The notes beneath the pieces are model-generated. The model was not told the DNA's origin. It saw only the letters and a program-made list of their open reading frames with translations, and ran no database searches. Positions 17,389-25,827 of a DNA stretch of 64,000 nucleotides are shown one piece after another (the stretch's first letter is position 1; each line of letters begins with the position of its first letter). Source of the DNA: CAUZFZ01 sp963579025 (GTDB lineage: Bacteria; Planctomycetota; Planctomycetia; Planctomycetales; Planctomycetaceae); NCBI GenBank assembly GCA_963579025.1, contig CAUZFZ010000015.1, positions 1-64,000 on the forward strand. Reading direction: 5' to 3'. The position numbers were made by a program, and so were the translations under genes.

Positions 17389-17697
17389 ATGAAATCGACA
17401 TCAAAACGCCTGGCGGCCGCTGCTCTGTCGATGCTGCTCCTTTCGCTGCTGATCTGGATGCGGATTCGAGGTCTCGGCGATGTTTGGTTTCATGGACTCA
17501 CGCTCACAGGTGTCGTGCTCGGATTCGCTTACGCCAGACACGGGCTCCTGCCAGACTGGGTCGTTCGAATGGGCGACGGGACAATCACACCCGACGACGA
17601 CGAGTCAAATGTCTCGCCTCGCATCTATCTGCCGATCATCGGAGCCGCAATCGTGTTGGCAGCCGCCTCGCTCTTCCTTGTGATTTACCTCGGTTAG
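17389..17697 (+). CDS. Small membrane protein (two helices)
   Basis: The 102-residue product starts at ATG 17389; a GTG at 17383 would add two residues. A basic N-terminus leads into a membrane helix (AAAALSMLLLSLLIWMRIRG), a second hydrophobic stretch (WFHGLTLTGVVLGFAYA), then an acidic loop (PDDDES) and a final helix (IYLPIIGAAIVLAAASLFLVIYLG). I do not recognise a family. It sits 33 bases after nagA and 12 before the PLP enzyme, suggesting co-transcription. Confidence 0.7.
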   Translation: MKSTSKRLAAAALSMLLLSLLIWMRIRGLGDVWFHGLTLTGVVLGFAYARHGLLPDWVVRMGDGTITPDDDESNVSPRIYLPIIGAAIVLAAASLFLVIYLG

Positions 17698-17709
17698 GAC
17701 CTGCCAGTC

Positions 17710-18672
17710 GTGGACATGATCGATCTAGCGCGAATTCAGCAGGCGGCGAAGACCATTGCCGGCCGCGCCCGCCGAACGCCGGTGATGACCTGCCAGACTC
17801 TGGACGACATGGCCGGCTGCCGACTGTTCTTCAAGTGTGAGAATTTCCAGAAAGTCGGAGCCTTCAAATTCCGCGGGGCGTGCAACGCGGTCAGTCGACT
17901 GAATGATGAGCAGGCGTCGCGCGGAGTCGTCACGCACAGTTCCGGCAACCACGCACAGGCACTGGCGCTGGCCGCGCGGATGCGGGACATTCCTGCCTTT
18001 ATCGTCATGCCTGAGACAGCGTCACCGGTAAAGAAGGCGGCGGTTGAAGGCTACGGAGCAGAAGTCATTCTGTGTGAGCCAACTCTGATCGCGCGTGAAA
18101 CAACGGCGGACAGCGTTCAGGAACGGACCGGTGCCACGTTCATTCATCCGTACGACAACGCAGACATCATCGCTGGCCAGGGCACGGCGATGCTCGAACT
18201 GCACGAGCAGGTGTCCGAGCTGGGTGGCAAACTGGACGCCGTCATCGCTCCCGTCGGCGGCGGTGGGCTGCTGGCGGGCACGTGCGTCTGTGCCTGCGGA
18301 CTCGACCCGTCCATTCGACTATTCGCTGCCGAACCATCCGGCGCCGACGATGCCGCTCGCTCGCTCGCAGCGGGCGAGCTGATCCCGCAGACCGTCCCGA
18401 ACACGATCGCCGATGGACTCCTGACGAGCGTTGGCGAGCTGAACTGGCCGATCATCCGCGACCATGTCGAGCAGATCGTCACTGTCTCAGATACTCAGAT
18501 CGTGGCCGCGATGCGTCTGCTGTGGGAACGCGCCAAACTGTTCGTCGAACCCAGTTCGGCAGTCGTCCTGGCTGCCTTGCTCGAACCATCCTTCCGCGAA
18601 CTCGATGGCATTCATTCCGTCGGAGCCATCCTGAGTGGTGGAAACGTCAATCTCGATGCCCTGCCGTTTTGA
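17710..18672 (+). CDS. Threonine/serine dehydratase or serine racemase (fold-type II PLP enzyme)
   Basis: The 320-residue protein (GTG 17710, or ATG 17716) is a fold-type II PLP enzyme. Lys53 in GAFKFRGACNA should form the Schiff base. SSGNHAQA binds the substrate carboxylate, PVGGGGLLAG binds the PLP phosphate, and the C-terminal SGGNVN Ser-Gly segment contacts the PLP ring. Length fits serine racemase and catabolic threonine ammonia-lyases, and there is no C-terminal ACT domain, which argues against feedback-regulated biosynthetic IlvA. The reaction is L-Thr or L-Ser to 2-oxo acid plus ammonia, or L/D-Ser interconversion. The globin gene starts directly at its stop codon. Confidence 0.88.
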   Translation: MDMIDLARIQQAAKTIAGRARRTPVMTCQTLDDMAGCRLFFKCENFQKVGAFKFRGACNAVSRLNDEQASRGVVTHSSGNHAQALALAARMRDIPAFIVMPETASPVKKAAVEGYGAEVILCEPTLIARETTADSVQERTGATFIHPYDNADIIAGQGTAMLELHEQVSELGGKLDAVIAPVGGGGLLAGTCVCACGLDPSIRLFAAEPSGADDAARSLAAGELIPQTVPNTIADGLLTSVGELNWPIIRDHVEQIVTVSDTQIVAAMRLLWERAKLFVEPSSAVVLAALLEPSFRELDGIHSVGAILSGGNVNLDALPF

Positions 18673-19068
18673 ATGAGAAACATGGCTGAACTCACGGAAG
18701 CGGACATTTTCAGCGTGATTGGCGAGTCTGGATTCACTCGGCTGGTCGCGGCGTTTTATCGGCGTGTTCCGGACGACGAGATTCTGGGATCGATGTATCC
18801 GGCGGACGACCTGCGCGATGCTGAGGATCGACTCCGCGGGTTTCTGATCTATCGCCTCGGCGGGCCGCCGACTTACATCGAAGAACGTGGTCACCCGGCG
18901 CTGCGCATGCGACACGCACCGTATGAACTGACTCCGACTGCTCGTGATCACTGGCTTGCTCTGATGGACCAGGCGTTGCAGGAGGTTGAATTGCCAGCGG
19001 AGGTCGAGCAGGTGTTGCGTCCGTTCCTGGCTCAGACGGCGACGTTTCTGGTTAACCGCCCCGCGTGA
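18673..19068 (+). CDS. Group II truncated hemoglobin
   Basis: The 131-residue product has truncated-globin signatures: B-helix AAFYRRV (Tyr29 at B10), proximal His81 in RMRHAPY, and RDHWLALMDQAL with Trp94 at G8, which marks group II (TrHbO-type). The start ATG follows the previous stop directly; ATG 18682 is an alternative. Group II globins bind O2 or NO and are linked to nitrosative stress or electron transfer. Its place between a dehydratase and an acyltransferase-like membrane gene does not explain its substrate. Confidence 0.9.
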   Translation: MRNMAELTEADIFSVIGESGFTRLVAAFYRRVPDDEILGSMYPADDLRDAEDRLRGFLIYRLGGPPTYIEERGHPALRMRHAPYELTPTARDHWLALMDQALQEVELPAEVEQVLRPFLAQTATFLVNRPA

Positions 19069-19090
19069 CGATTTCTGCGATAATGCTGAC

Positions 19091-20059
19091 ATGGATGCAT
19101 ACGCCTGGTGGTTGATCGCGGGTGCAGCCAGCCTGGCGTGCGCCGCCCTGGCTGGACCGTTCGTACGGCGCTCGGATCCGATCGGACTGGCCGTGACGAT
19201 CCTCAGTGTGCTGTTGATCTTCTCGGTGCCGCTGCTGATTCCCGCCGACTTCGTCCGCTCCCGCGCGATGGCGTCACTGGTCTCCGTGACGATGGCCTTC
19301 AAGCTGATTGACTACCGGCGGTATTGCCGGACGAGTTCGGACCCCGTCACGGGATGGCGGTTTCTGCGGTACGTGATTCCGTATCCAATCGTGCTTGTGT
19401 TCGGCCCTCACGAGAGGCGATCCACTGGGGAAAGAGCTCTTGGTCGTGAAGCTGGAATGTTCTTACTGGGACTGACTCTGTTCGCGACACTTTTCTGCGG
19501 ATTGCACTTGCTGAGTTCCGTGTCGCTGTTGCAGCGATCCTTTCTGCTGGATCACTGCCTGAAGGTGCTCCTGTTCGTCGCTGTTGTCGAATCAATGTCT
19601 CTGGCAATCACAAGTGGCGAGCGACTGGGCGGGTTTGAGACGACTCCGATTACGCGACGGATACTGCTGTCGCGCAGCGTGGCCGAGTTCTGGTTGCGGT
19701 ACAACACTCGCATGCACGACTGGCTGTACCAGAACGTGTTTCAACCGGGAGGCGGTCGACGTGCTCCCGTTCGGGCCGTGCTGCTGACGTTTTTCGTCAG
19801 CGGTCTGTTTCACGAATGGATTTTCGGCATATCGACGTCACGCTTCGACGGCTACCAGTTCGCCTTCTTCATGCTGCAGGCGCCCGCATGTCTGCTCTCG
19901 CCGAAACTGCAGCGTCTGGCGCGGCGACCGAGTGTTGCCGGGAAAGTGATCGCTCACGTAGCGACAATCGTGTGGTTCACTGCAACCTCGACCCTCTTTT
20001 TTCATGGAGTCGATCGGGTCTTCGACTTTACCTATGCCGCCGAGCCCTGGTTGCCATGA
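19091..20059 (+). CDS. MBOAT/wax-synthase-like membrane acyltransferase
   Basis: ATG 19091 gives 322 residues. The frame is open back to 18986, but that part overlaps the globin gene. Eight or so hydrophobic segments are visible, beginning AWWLIAGAASLACAALAGPF. The conserved region reads FWLRYNTRMHDWLYQNVFQPGGGR, followed by LLTFFVSGLFHEWIFGIS. The FWxxxN/W...H and SGxxHEW pattern with a candidate catalytic His matches the wax-synthase branch of MBOAT enzymes, which esterify long-chain alcohols or lipids with acyl groups. The substrate is unknown. It lies 22 bases after the globin gene. Confidence 0.75.
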   Translation: MDAYAWWLIAGAASLACAALAGPFVRRSDPIGLAVTILSVLLIFSVPLLIPADFVRSRAMASLVSVTMAFKLIDYRRYCRTSSDPVTGWRFLRYVIPYPIVLVFGPHERRSTGERALGREAGMFLLGLTLFATLFCGLHLLSSVSLLQRSFLLDHCLKVLLFVAVVESMSLAITSGERLGGFETTPITRRILLSRSVAEFWLRYNTRMHDWLYQNVFQPGGGRRAPVRAVLLTFFVSGLFHEWIFGISTSRFDGYQFAFFMLQAPACLLSPKLQRLARRPSVAGKVIAHVATIVWFTATSTLFFHGVDRVFDFTYAAEPWLP

Positions 20060-20118
20060 CCGTGTGTTGAGAAACTGCGGGTCCATCGCGACGTTTTCTT
20101 CTCCCACTGGCGATTCTC

Positions 20119-21009
20119 ATGACCGATTCCGTACTTCGCTTTGGCGATCCTGAGCAAGCTGCTGCTGATGCACTGATCCGTTGGGCATTGCTGGAAGACC
20201 TGGCATCCGTCGGCGACCTGACGTGTCGTGCACTCGTCAGTCCGGACGAAGATGCCGAGGTGCTGGTTGTGTCGCGTCAGGCCGGCGTTGTCGCGGGGCT
20301 GCCGATCGGTGAGCGCGTGTTTGCGCAGGTCGATGCTCGAGTCGGCTGGGTCGCGGAGGTGCCTGATGGATCGCGTGTTGCTCCCGGAGACGTTGTTGCG
20401 CGCGCGGCCGGACCCGTCAGCGGTTTGCTGACCGGCGAACGCACCGCGCTCAACTTTCTGACGCACTTGAGTGGAATCGCATCGCTGACGCGCCAGTTTG
20501 TGGAGGCGGTTGCTGGCACTCGGGCAACGATCCTTGACACGCGCAAGACGTTGCCCGGCTGGAGATTGCTGGCGAAATATGCGGTTCGCGCCGGCGGTGG
20601 CACGAATCATCGCATGGGGCTCTACGACGGGATCCTGATCAAAGACAACCACATCGCGTCGTGGTCGAGACAGGTGGGAAATTCCTCGCTGGCCGCAGCG
20701 ATCGCTGTGGCTCGATCGTCGTCACCGGGTGTATCCGTTGAAATCGAGGTTGATACGCTCGATCAACTTCGCGACGTCCTGGGCGGACGACCGGACATCG
20801 TCCTGCTCGACAACATGACGTGCGCGCAGCTCGAAGAAGCCGTGAGGATTCGTGACGATCAGGCGCCCAGAGTGCAACTCGAAGCATCTGGCGGCGTCAC
20901 GCTGCAAACGGTGCGAGGAATCGCGGAAACCGGCGTGGAACGGATCAGCATTGGCGGCCTCACACATTCGGCGCCTGCATTGGACTTCGGCTTCGATTTC
21001 AGCGCATAG
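20119..21009 (+). CDS. nadC: Nicotinate-nucleotide pyrophosphorylase (carboxylating)
   Basis: The 296-residue product matches NadC in length and motifs: LLEDLASVGDLT near the N-terminus, ERTALNFLTHLSGIA, ILDTRKTLPGWRLLAKYAVRAGGG, NHRMGLYDGILIKDNHIA and, near the C-terminus, LEASGGVTLQTVRGIAETGVE. It converts quinolinate and PRPP to nicotinate mononucleotide, CO2 and PPi in de novo NAD synthesis. Active-site Arg (TRKT) and Lys (KDNH) residues are present. nadA and nadB are not in the window. Confidence 0.96.
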   Translation: MTDSVLRFGDPEQAAADALIRWALLEDLASVGDLTCRALVSPDEDAEVLVVSRQAGVVAGLPIGERVFAQVDARVGWVAEVPDGSRVAPGDVVARAAGPVSGLLTGERTALNFLTHLSGIASLTRQFVEAVAGTRATILDTRKTLPGWRLLAKYAVRAGGGTNHRMGLYDGILIKDNHIASWSRQVGNSSLAAAIAVARSSSPGVSVEIEVDTLDQLRDVLGGRPDIVLLDNMTCAQLEEAVRIRDDQAPRVQLEASGGVTLQTVRGIAETGVERISIGGLTHSAPALDFGFDFSA

Positions 21010-21095
21010 GAGACTTCCACATTGGCGTTGCTCCACGTCGGCAGTTCCGCGAATCTTCGGCGTGCCACTTTCGGAATGAACCGGGGAGACACCCG

Positions 21096-21386
21096 ATGCC
21101 GCGATGGAAAAGCCGTCTCAGAAACTCGTCATTGTGGCGAACGTCAGCCGTCTTCTGGCTGCTTAACGCCGTGGGCAACACTGTCACGGCAAGCGTCGCA
21201 AGCACCCCATCGGTGTATTTCGCGCTGAGTGGCGTCAACATCTCGCTGGCCGGCCTGAGCTGGTTCGTCAGCCGTCAATATCGACTGGCCGAACAGCAGC
21301 CTCCATTCCGCATCGAGCCTGCCGATTTATCGCGGGTCGAAGTGCAACCCCTGGGCCAGACTGATGAGCAAGTCCACTCCGTTTGA
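21096..21386 (+). CDS. Small probable membrane protein
   Basis: The 96-residue frame starts at ATG 21096 behind a good GGGGAG ribosome site nine bases upstream. It has a basic N-terminus (MPRWKSRLRNSSLWR) and one hydrophobic region (~17-58: VFWLLNAVGNTVTASVASTPSVYFALSGVNISLAGLSW). No family recognised. Its end overlaps the CYTH gene by 23 bases, so translation may be coupled. Coding status rests on the ribosome site and membrane-like composition. Confidence 0.55.
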   Translation: MPRWKSRLRNSSLWRTSAVFWLLNAVGNTVTASVASTPSVYFALSGVNISLAGLSWFVSRQYRLAEQQPPFRIEPADLSRVEVQPLGQTDEQVHSV

Positions 21387-21948
21387 AGTCGAGCAGAAGT
21401 TCTCGCTGCAGGGTCGGGCCGATCACATGCGTGAACGGCTCACCGAGCTGAGAGCGACGTTCTGTGGTGAGATTCGGCAGGCCGACCGCTACTTCAACCA
21501 CCCGGTCCGCGACTTTGCTCAGACCGACGAGGCGCTGCGGATCCGTTCGGTCGGCGAGCGCAACTTTGTGACATGGAAAGGTCCGAAGATCGACTCGCGC
21601 ACAAAAACTCGACGCGAGATCGAAACGCCACTCGGCGACGGTGTGCAGACTGCGGAACAGTTCGGCGAGACGCTCGAACAACTGGGATTCCGTCCGGTCG
21701 CGGTCGTCAGCAAACAACGACAACAATTTGAACTGACCCGCGACGGGTTTCACTTCGAACTTGTCCTTGATGAAGTTGACCGGGTTGGCTCGTTCATGGA
21801 AATCGAGCTACTCGCAGATGAAGCGGGTCTCGCAAAGGCGCAGGCGGCGGTACTGAAGCTCAGCGAGGAACTCGGCCTCGATTCTCCGGAACGACGGTCG
21901 TACCTGGAAATGCTGCTGGAGGCGACCGATCAGGCAGGCCAGCACTGA
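21364..21948 (+). CDS. CYTH-domain protein (class IV cyclase/triphosphate tunnel family)
   Basis: The 194-residue protein starts with FEVEQKFSL, the ExExK signature (Glu8, Glu10, Lys12) of CYTH/triphosphate tunnel enzymes. It then shows alternating charged strands expected of the tunnel: ALRIRSVGERNFVTWKGPK, TRREIETPL, KQRQQFEL, FHFELVLDEVDRVGSFMEIEL. Closest layout is the CyaB-like class IV adenylate cyclase group, but family members also act on thiamine triphosphate or tripolyphosphate. Proximity (4 kb) to a class III cyclase is notable but not proof of cAMP chemistry. Its 3' end overlaps the convergent SDR gene by 19 bases. Confidence 0.87.
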   Translation: MSKSTPFEVEQKFSLQGRADHMRERLTELRATFCGEIRQADRYFNHPVRDFAQTDEALRIRSVGERNFVTWKGPKIDSRTKTRREIETPLGDGVQTAEQFGETLEQLGFRPVAVVSKQRQQFELTRDGFHFELVLDEVDRVGSFMEIELLADEAGLAKAQAAVLKLSEELGLDSPERRSYLEMLLEATDQAGQH

Positions 21949-22751
21949 CTTCCGCCATCCACTCGCAGGGCCTGGCCGGTGACAAACTGGCCGAGGGGAC
22001 CGGCGAAGAATTCGGCGACGCGTGCGACTTCATCGACCAGACCGATCCGTTCCAGCGTGCCGGACTCGACCATGCGGGTCTGGTCGACTTCGCGCGTGCC
22101 CATGAATCGCCCGGTGCGCGTGTCGCCAGGAGCCAGGGTATTGACCGTGACGTCGTACTGCCGCATCTGCTCGGCCAGACAACGGGTGTATTCGACCGCG
22201 GCAGCTTTCGCTGTTGAGTAAATGGCTCCGTTGGCGTTGCCCCGGAAGGCCGCGATCGAGCTGATGGTCAGTATGCGCCCCGACTTGCGGTTCATCATGC
22301 CGCGTGACACGGCCTGGCAGGTGAAGATGGTGCTCAACAGGTTGCGGTCAAGCACGCTTTTGACGTCTTCTTCCTTGATCATGATCGCGTCGTTGGGATT
22401 CGGTTTGCCACCTTTGGCTGCGATATCTCCGCCCGCATTGTGAACGAGAATGTCGATCGGTCCGAGCTGTTCTTCGGTTTCAGACACGATGCGTTCGGCC
22501 TGATCCATCAGAGTCAGATCGGCCAGCACTCGGCAGGTTTTGACGTTGAACTGCTCACCAATCTGGTTGGCCGTGTCGGTGAGCGTCGTGCCTTCGCCGT
22601 ACTCGGCCGGTCCCTGCTCACGCATGCCATGCACGCCAATGTTGCAGCCAAGTCGGGCCAGAGTCTCCGCAAATGCACGGCCGAGTCCGCGGCCCGCGCC
22701 GGTCACGAGTGCTGTTTTACCTTCGAGTATTCGTGTCGTGGTGTCTGTCAT
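21930..22751 (-). CDS. Short-chain dehydrogenase/reductase
   Basis: The 273-residue product has the classical SDR features: cofactor motif TGAGRGLG (17-24), NAGG (~105-108), catalytic Ser around 164-165 (LTISSIAA), and YSTAK with Tyr178 and Lys182. The end segment FVTGQALRVDGGSQ is typical. A longer than usual insertion (EQGPAEYGEGTTLTDTANQ and GGKPNPNDAIM) follows the second strand. ATG 22751 is two bases from an upstream in-frame TAA, so the start is fixed. Substrate not predictable; alone among convergent and divergent neighbours. Confidence 0.9.
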   Translation of the reverse strand: MTDTTTRILEGKTALVTGAGRGLGRAFAETLARLGCNIGVHGMREQGPAEYGEGTTLTDTANQIGEQFNVKTCRVLADLTLMDQAERIVSETEEQLGPIDILVHNAGGDIAAKGGKPNPNDAIMIKEEDVKSVLDRNLLSTIFTCQAVSRGMMNRKSGRILTISSIAAFRGNANGAIYSTAKAAAVEYTRCLAEQMRQYDVTVNTLAPGDTRTGRFMGTREVDQTRMVESGTLERIGLVDEVARVAEFFAGPLGQFVTGQALRVDGGSQCWPA

Positions 22752-23240
22752 TTAATGGATCCCTGGTCGGTTCTCAGTATGGCCGCTCGCCTGAGTCGCT
22801 TCCGCGGCGTCGCGTAACAGCAACTGCTGCGTCAACCTTAAGAACTGGGCCAGCGCGTGGCGACCAATCTGCTCAGACGTGCCAATGCGAGTGCCATCGA
22901 AGTGAAGCCCGCAGGGCATCTGGCGGCAGGATTCGTCTGGCCGCCACGCCTTTCCCAATCGGAAAAGTTTCCCTAATCCGCGCAATTGAATCCTGATTGG
23001 CTCAATTGAGTCGTGCCCCATAGCCGATCTGATTGATGATTCCCCATTTTCCGCTCGTGTCGCCGACCTTATTCGGCGTCTCTGTCGGCCGGTGCTGGAA
23101 CACGAGTTTCGATCAATATTCCTTCGGGCCACTCTGGATCGCGACGGACCTGGTCGGTCGCGTTAGTCCCTTCCTCACCAAATCCATTTCAGTCTCGTTC
23201 AGAGACACACCGGTGAGACAATTCCAAACGAGGTAGCAGG
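22752..23240. other. Intergenic region without supported gene
   Basis: Roughly 490 bases between the divergent SDR and LEPR-XLL genes, so promoters for both should lie here, though none is clear. A minus-strand frame (22752-23132) is open directly up to the SDR start but has an arginine/serine-rich composition without family features. A 6-bp hairpin (CGCCGA/TCGGCG at 23060-23077) is the only small structure seen. Confidence 0.5.
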
Positions 23241-24464
23241 ATGCGACTCCTCAAATGGCTTGCGGCCCTGACTGGATCTGTCACGCGACGTCGTCGCAAG
23301 AGCCTGCTGCGGATGCCGGAGCGACTGGAATCACGGGCGTTATTGTCCTCGATTGTCGTGACGTCGACGGAAGACGCGCCGGACTTTGATCCGGGAGATG
23401 GGCTTGCTCAGGCAGCCTCCGGCGAGACCACGCTGCGTGCGGCAATCCAGACGGCCAACGCCACGCCCGGCCCGGACACGATTATCCTGCCGACCGGGAT
23501 CTTTGACCTGACGGTACCGGGAACTGACAACGATGCGGCATTCGGCGACCTCGACATCACCGAGTCGGTGACAATTGTCGGTGCGGGGCCGGATGAGACT
23601 GTCATTGACGCCAGCCAAATCGATCAGGCGTTCCATCTGCTCAACGGAGCCGTTCTGGAACTGGATAGTCTGAGTATCACAACCGACGGCGACTCGCAGC
23701 CAGTTCTTGTCGAAGACGGCACATTCGAGACACAGAACGTGACAGTCGATGATGCAGAGGCTGAAGCGGATGCACCCGAGACCGACGGCTCGCGACTTCC
23801 GGCGATCGATTGGTCAGCTGTTACGGTCAGTGCGAGACAGAGCGAGTTCCTGGTCGCGCTGTATCAGTCACGACCAGCAGCACGAGACGATTTCGTGTTG
23901 TTCGATCAGCGCCCGATCATCGTTGATCAGATTGCTCGACTCGATGCCATGAACTCGATCGAAGGCTACGTGATTCGCCCGCTGAATCCGGAAGCTGCCG
24001 GGGAATCGGATCCTGGCAGTCCTCAAATCACACCGGCCATCACGCGGCCGGAAGTCCTGGCGGAGCAGAAAGCGGACGAAGCTCACGATAAAGAAACACC
24101 TGGTGAGAAACGACAGGGCGTCATCAACTCGCTGTTTCAAAATCGCTCCGACGGTCCAGCATCAGTCCGGCAGGTGTCTGGCGAACGTATCGAAAAAGCT
24201 GACGCCGAGGATTCACGTGAAGCGTTGCCCGCGCTGCTGCCACTGAAAAAGGATGGCGAACTGCAGGCGGTCCCGAATGATCCCCACGAAGACCGGCCAG
24301 CTCCTCCGCCGCTGCCTGAACCGAAAATCGTGACCGGAGTCTCCCGTCGCTCGACTCCTGCTAGCCAGGCACTCGTGGCGGGGGCGATTATGAATGTCGT
24401 TCGACCAACAGCGTGGAAGCGTACGCTGCGTCGCATCTCAAACTGGTCGCGACTCGTCGTCTGA
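23241..24464 (+). CDS. LEPR-XLL-type surface protein with CSLREAI-like segment
   Basis: The 407-residue product begins with a basic region and RMPERLESRALLS (25-36), a variant of the planctomycete LEPR-XLL sorting motif that precedes large extracellular proteins. Next comes a right-handed-helix start typical of CSLREAI domains (IVVTSTEDAPDFDPGDGLAQ, GETTLRAAIQTANATPGPDTIIL, IVGAGPDETVIDAS). Normally such proteins run on for over a thousand residues. Here a short acidic linker and a tail with a hydrophobic patch and basic end (ALVAGAIMNVVRPTAWKRTLRR) close the protein. AGGTAG precedes ATG. It may be a truncated or minimal surface protein. Confidence 0.75.
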   Translation: MRLLKWLAALTGSVTRRRRKSLLRMPERLESRALLSSIVVTSTEDAPDFDPGDGLAQAASGETTLRAAIQTANATPGPDTIILPTGIFDLTVPGTDNDAAFGDLDITESVTIVGAGPDETVIDASQIDQAFHLLNGAVLELDSLSITTDGDSQPVLVEDGTFETQNVTVDDAEAEADAPETDGSRLPAIDWSAVTVSARQSEFLVALYQSRPAARDDFVLFDQRPIIVDQIARLDAMNSIEGYVIRPLNPEAAGESDPGSPQITPAITRPEVLAEQKADEAHDKETPGEKRQGVINSLFQNRSDGPASVRQVSGERIEKADAEDSREALPALLPLKKDGELQAVPNDPHEDRPAPPPLPEPKIVTGVSRRSTPASQALVAGAIMNVVRPTAWKRTLRRISNWSRLVV

Positions 24465-24510
24465 TTTGTGCCTTCTTATTGACGAGTGAGCGACTCAGAC
24501 GAGCATCAAA

Positions 24511-24547
24511 CAAAAAAAGGGGAGCAACGACCCTGTCGTTGCTCCCC
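24511..24547 (-). terminator. Rho-independent terminator for the 24567-24965 gene
   Basis: A perfect 12-bp stem (GGGGAGCAACGA at 24519-24530, TCGTTGCTCCCC at 24536-24547) encloses a 5-nt loop. The A-run at 24512-24518 reads as a U-run on the minus strand, just past the stop of the minus-strand gene. It also lies in the convergent gap with the LEPR-XLL gene. Confidence 0.88.
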
Positions 24548-24566
24548 TGCACTGTCCATTCACGCT

Positions 24567-24965
24567 CTACATCTCAATCGTGGTGTGCTCTTCGGTTTGA
24601 CGATAACCGAGACTCCGCATCACTTCGAGCACTTCGCTCCAGGTCGGAAACTGTCGACCACTGCGTCGTTTGTAATCATTCATTGCGTTCATGAACTCGA
24701 CTTCCTGGTCCGAGTAGTCACGTTCGCACGTGGTGGGATCAATCTGGCGGCGGCGCTCGACTTTTTCGCGTCGTTCGCCGACTGGCTGTTCGCCAGTTGG
24801 CCGTTCTTTCTTCTGAAACGTGCTGTTAAGCAAGCTACGGCTGTCGACGCTTCCGCGTCGTTCTGTAATCCGCCGATCAGTAATCAGCTCGGCGGTCGCA
24901 TGAGCATCTTCAAATATCATTCTGAGGACCTCGGTCAATCGATGAGACGGGCTGTCCTCCTCCAT
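24567..24965 (-). CDS. Conserved planctomycete-type small protein
   Basis: ATG 24965 gives 132 residues behind GGAGAT; the frame is open to 25106 but the extension lacks coding character. The N-terminal half is charged (LTEVLRMIFEDAHATAELITDRRITERRG), the middle is Arg/Glu-rich, and the C-terminus forms a compact block (EVEFMNAMNDYKRRSGRQFPTWSEVLEVMRSLGYRQ). I recall the last block as typical of planctomycete hypothetical proteins. Function is unknown. It has its own terminator. Confidence 0.7.
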   Translation of the reverse strand: MEEDSPSHRLTEVLRMIFEDAHATAELITDRRITERRGSVDSRSLLNSTFQKKERPTGEQPVGERREKVERRRQIDPTTCERDYSDQEVEFMNAMNDYKRRSGRQFPTWSEVLEVMRSLGYRQTEEHTTIEM

Positions 24966-25827
24966 GCACTCGATCTCCGTCGGGCAAAAAGGCAACCGCA
25001 CAGCGCGATACGAATGCGTCTGTGTGGTGAGGGGAACCTGACGGAGATTCGATCCGCCTGACGGGGGAGTCAGGCATAATTCAGTTCGGTACTGGCAGAA
25101 TCGCATGTCGTCCCGGAGAAAAATCGGGTGGTCTCGGGACGCGGGCGGGACGCTGACGCACAGAACTCTGTGCTGGCACGCCTGATCTGAAAACTCAGAA
25201 CTCGGGTGACCTGACTGTCAGCTGTTGTGTGTTACCCGGACAGTCAGATGCCCCAGAGTCCGGAATTACGGACCAGAAGCCAGCAGATGAGTGCATCGTC
25301 CACTGTGCCCGTGAAACTCTACCACCTGCAGAAACTTTCCGGACGAAACGGCTCGTGCGGGTGCAGGAAAGATTGTGGTTCGTCCGGTTGGTCCGGATGC
25401 GCGGAGCGACAGCGGTCAGAGAACGCTTGCTGGTCAGCCAGAGCAGGTCAAATTGACGTGACTGTTGCGGTCTTACCGGTAGACGCGAGACAACCTGGCC
25501 GCCTCCATGCCGGCATTGGTCTCCGGTCGCACCGAAAATGGCAATCTGTCCGGTTGACTGCCAATGGACCTCGACAGACTTGGCTCAGAGCCGGACTGTT
25601 GTTGCTGGTCCGGAAATAATTCGGGTAGAGTCTAAAGGTGGATTTTCTGCGAGGGCCATCGCAGATCGACGCCACATCGCGGCACGGATGGACCAACCAG
25701 TTGGCCTCGTGGAGTGACGGCCTCAATTCACGGGTCTAAACTGTACACAGCGCCCGTTCTCGTGTTTGAGATTACTCAGGCGGTTATCCCATCTGAACTT
25801 GTGACCACAAGCCAGGACACATCTCTT
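24966..25827. other. Long structured intergenic region upstream of the cyclase gene
   Basis: About 860 bases separate two divergent genes. Many short dyads occur: GCCTGA/TCAGGC (25056-25075), CTGACTGTC/GACAGTCAG (25211-25219 and 25239-25247, nine perfect pairs), CCGGACGAA/TTCGTCCGG (25339-25347 and 25379-25387), and at least seven TCCGG or CCGGA copies between 25260 and 25615. Frames here are short and featureless. The part from 25714 is open in the cyclase frame but looks non-coding. It could hold an untranslated RNA or a regulatory leader; I do not recognise a known RNA class. Confidence 0.5.

Noticed and set aside
22752..23132. 126-codon minus frame reaching the SDR start codon
   Set aside because: Arginine/serine-rich, no motif, and the SDR already has its own ATG after an in-frame TAA. 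Treated as leader or intergenic sequence.
25203..25247. Possible RNA pseudoknot (CGGGTGAC/GTTACCCG and CTGACTGTC/GACAGTCAG)
   Set aside because: The two helices have no linking nucleotides between their first strands or between their second strands, so both cannot form at once. Recorded only as competing pairings.
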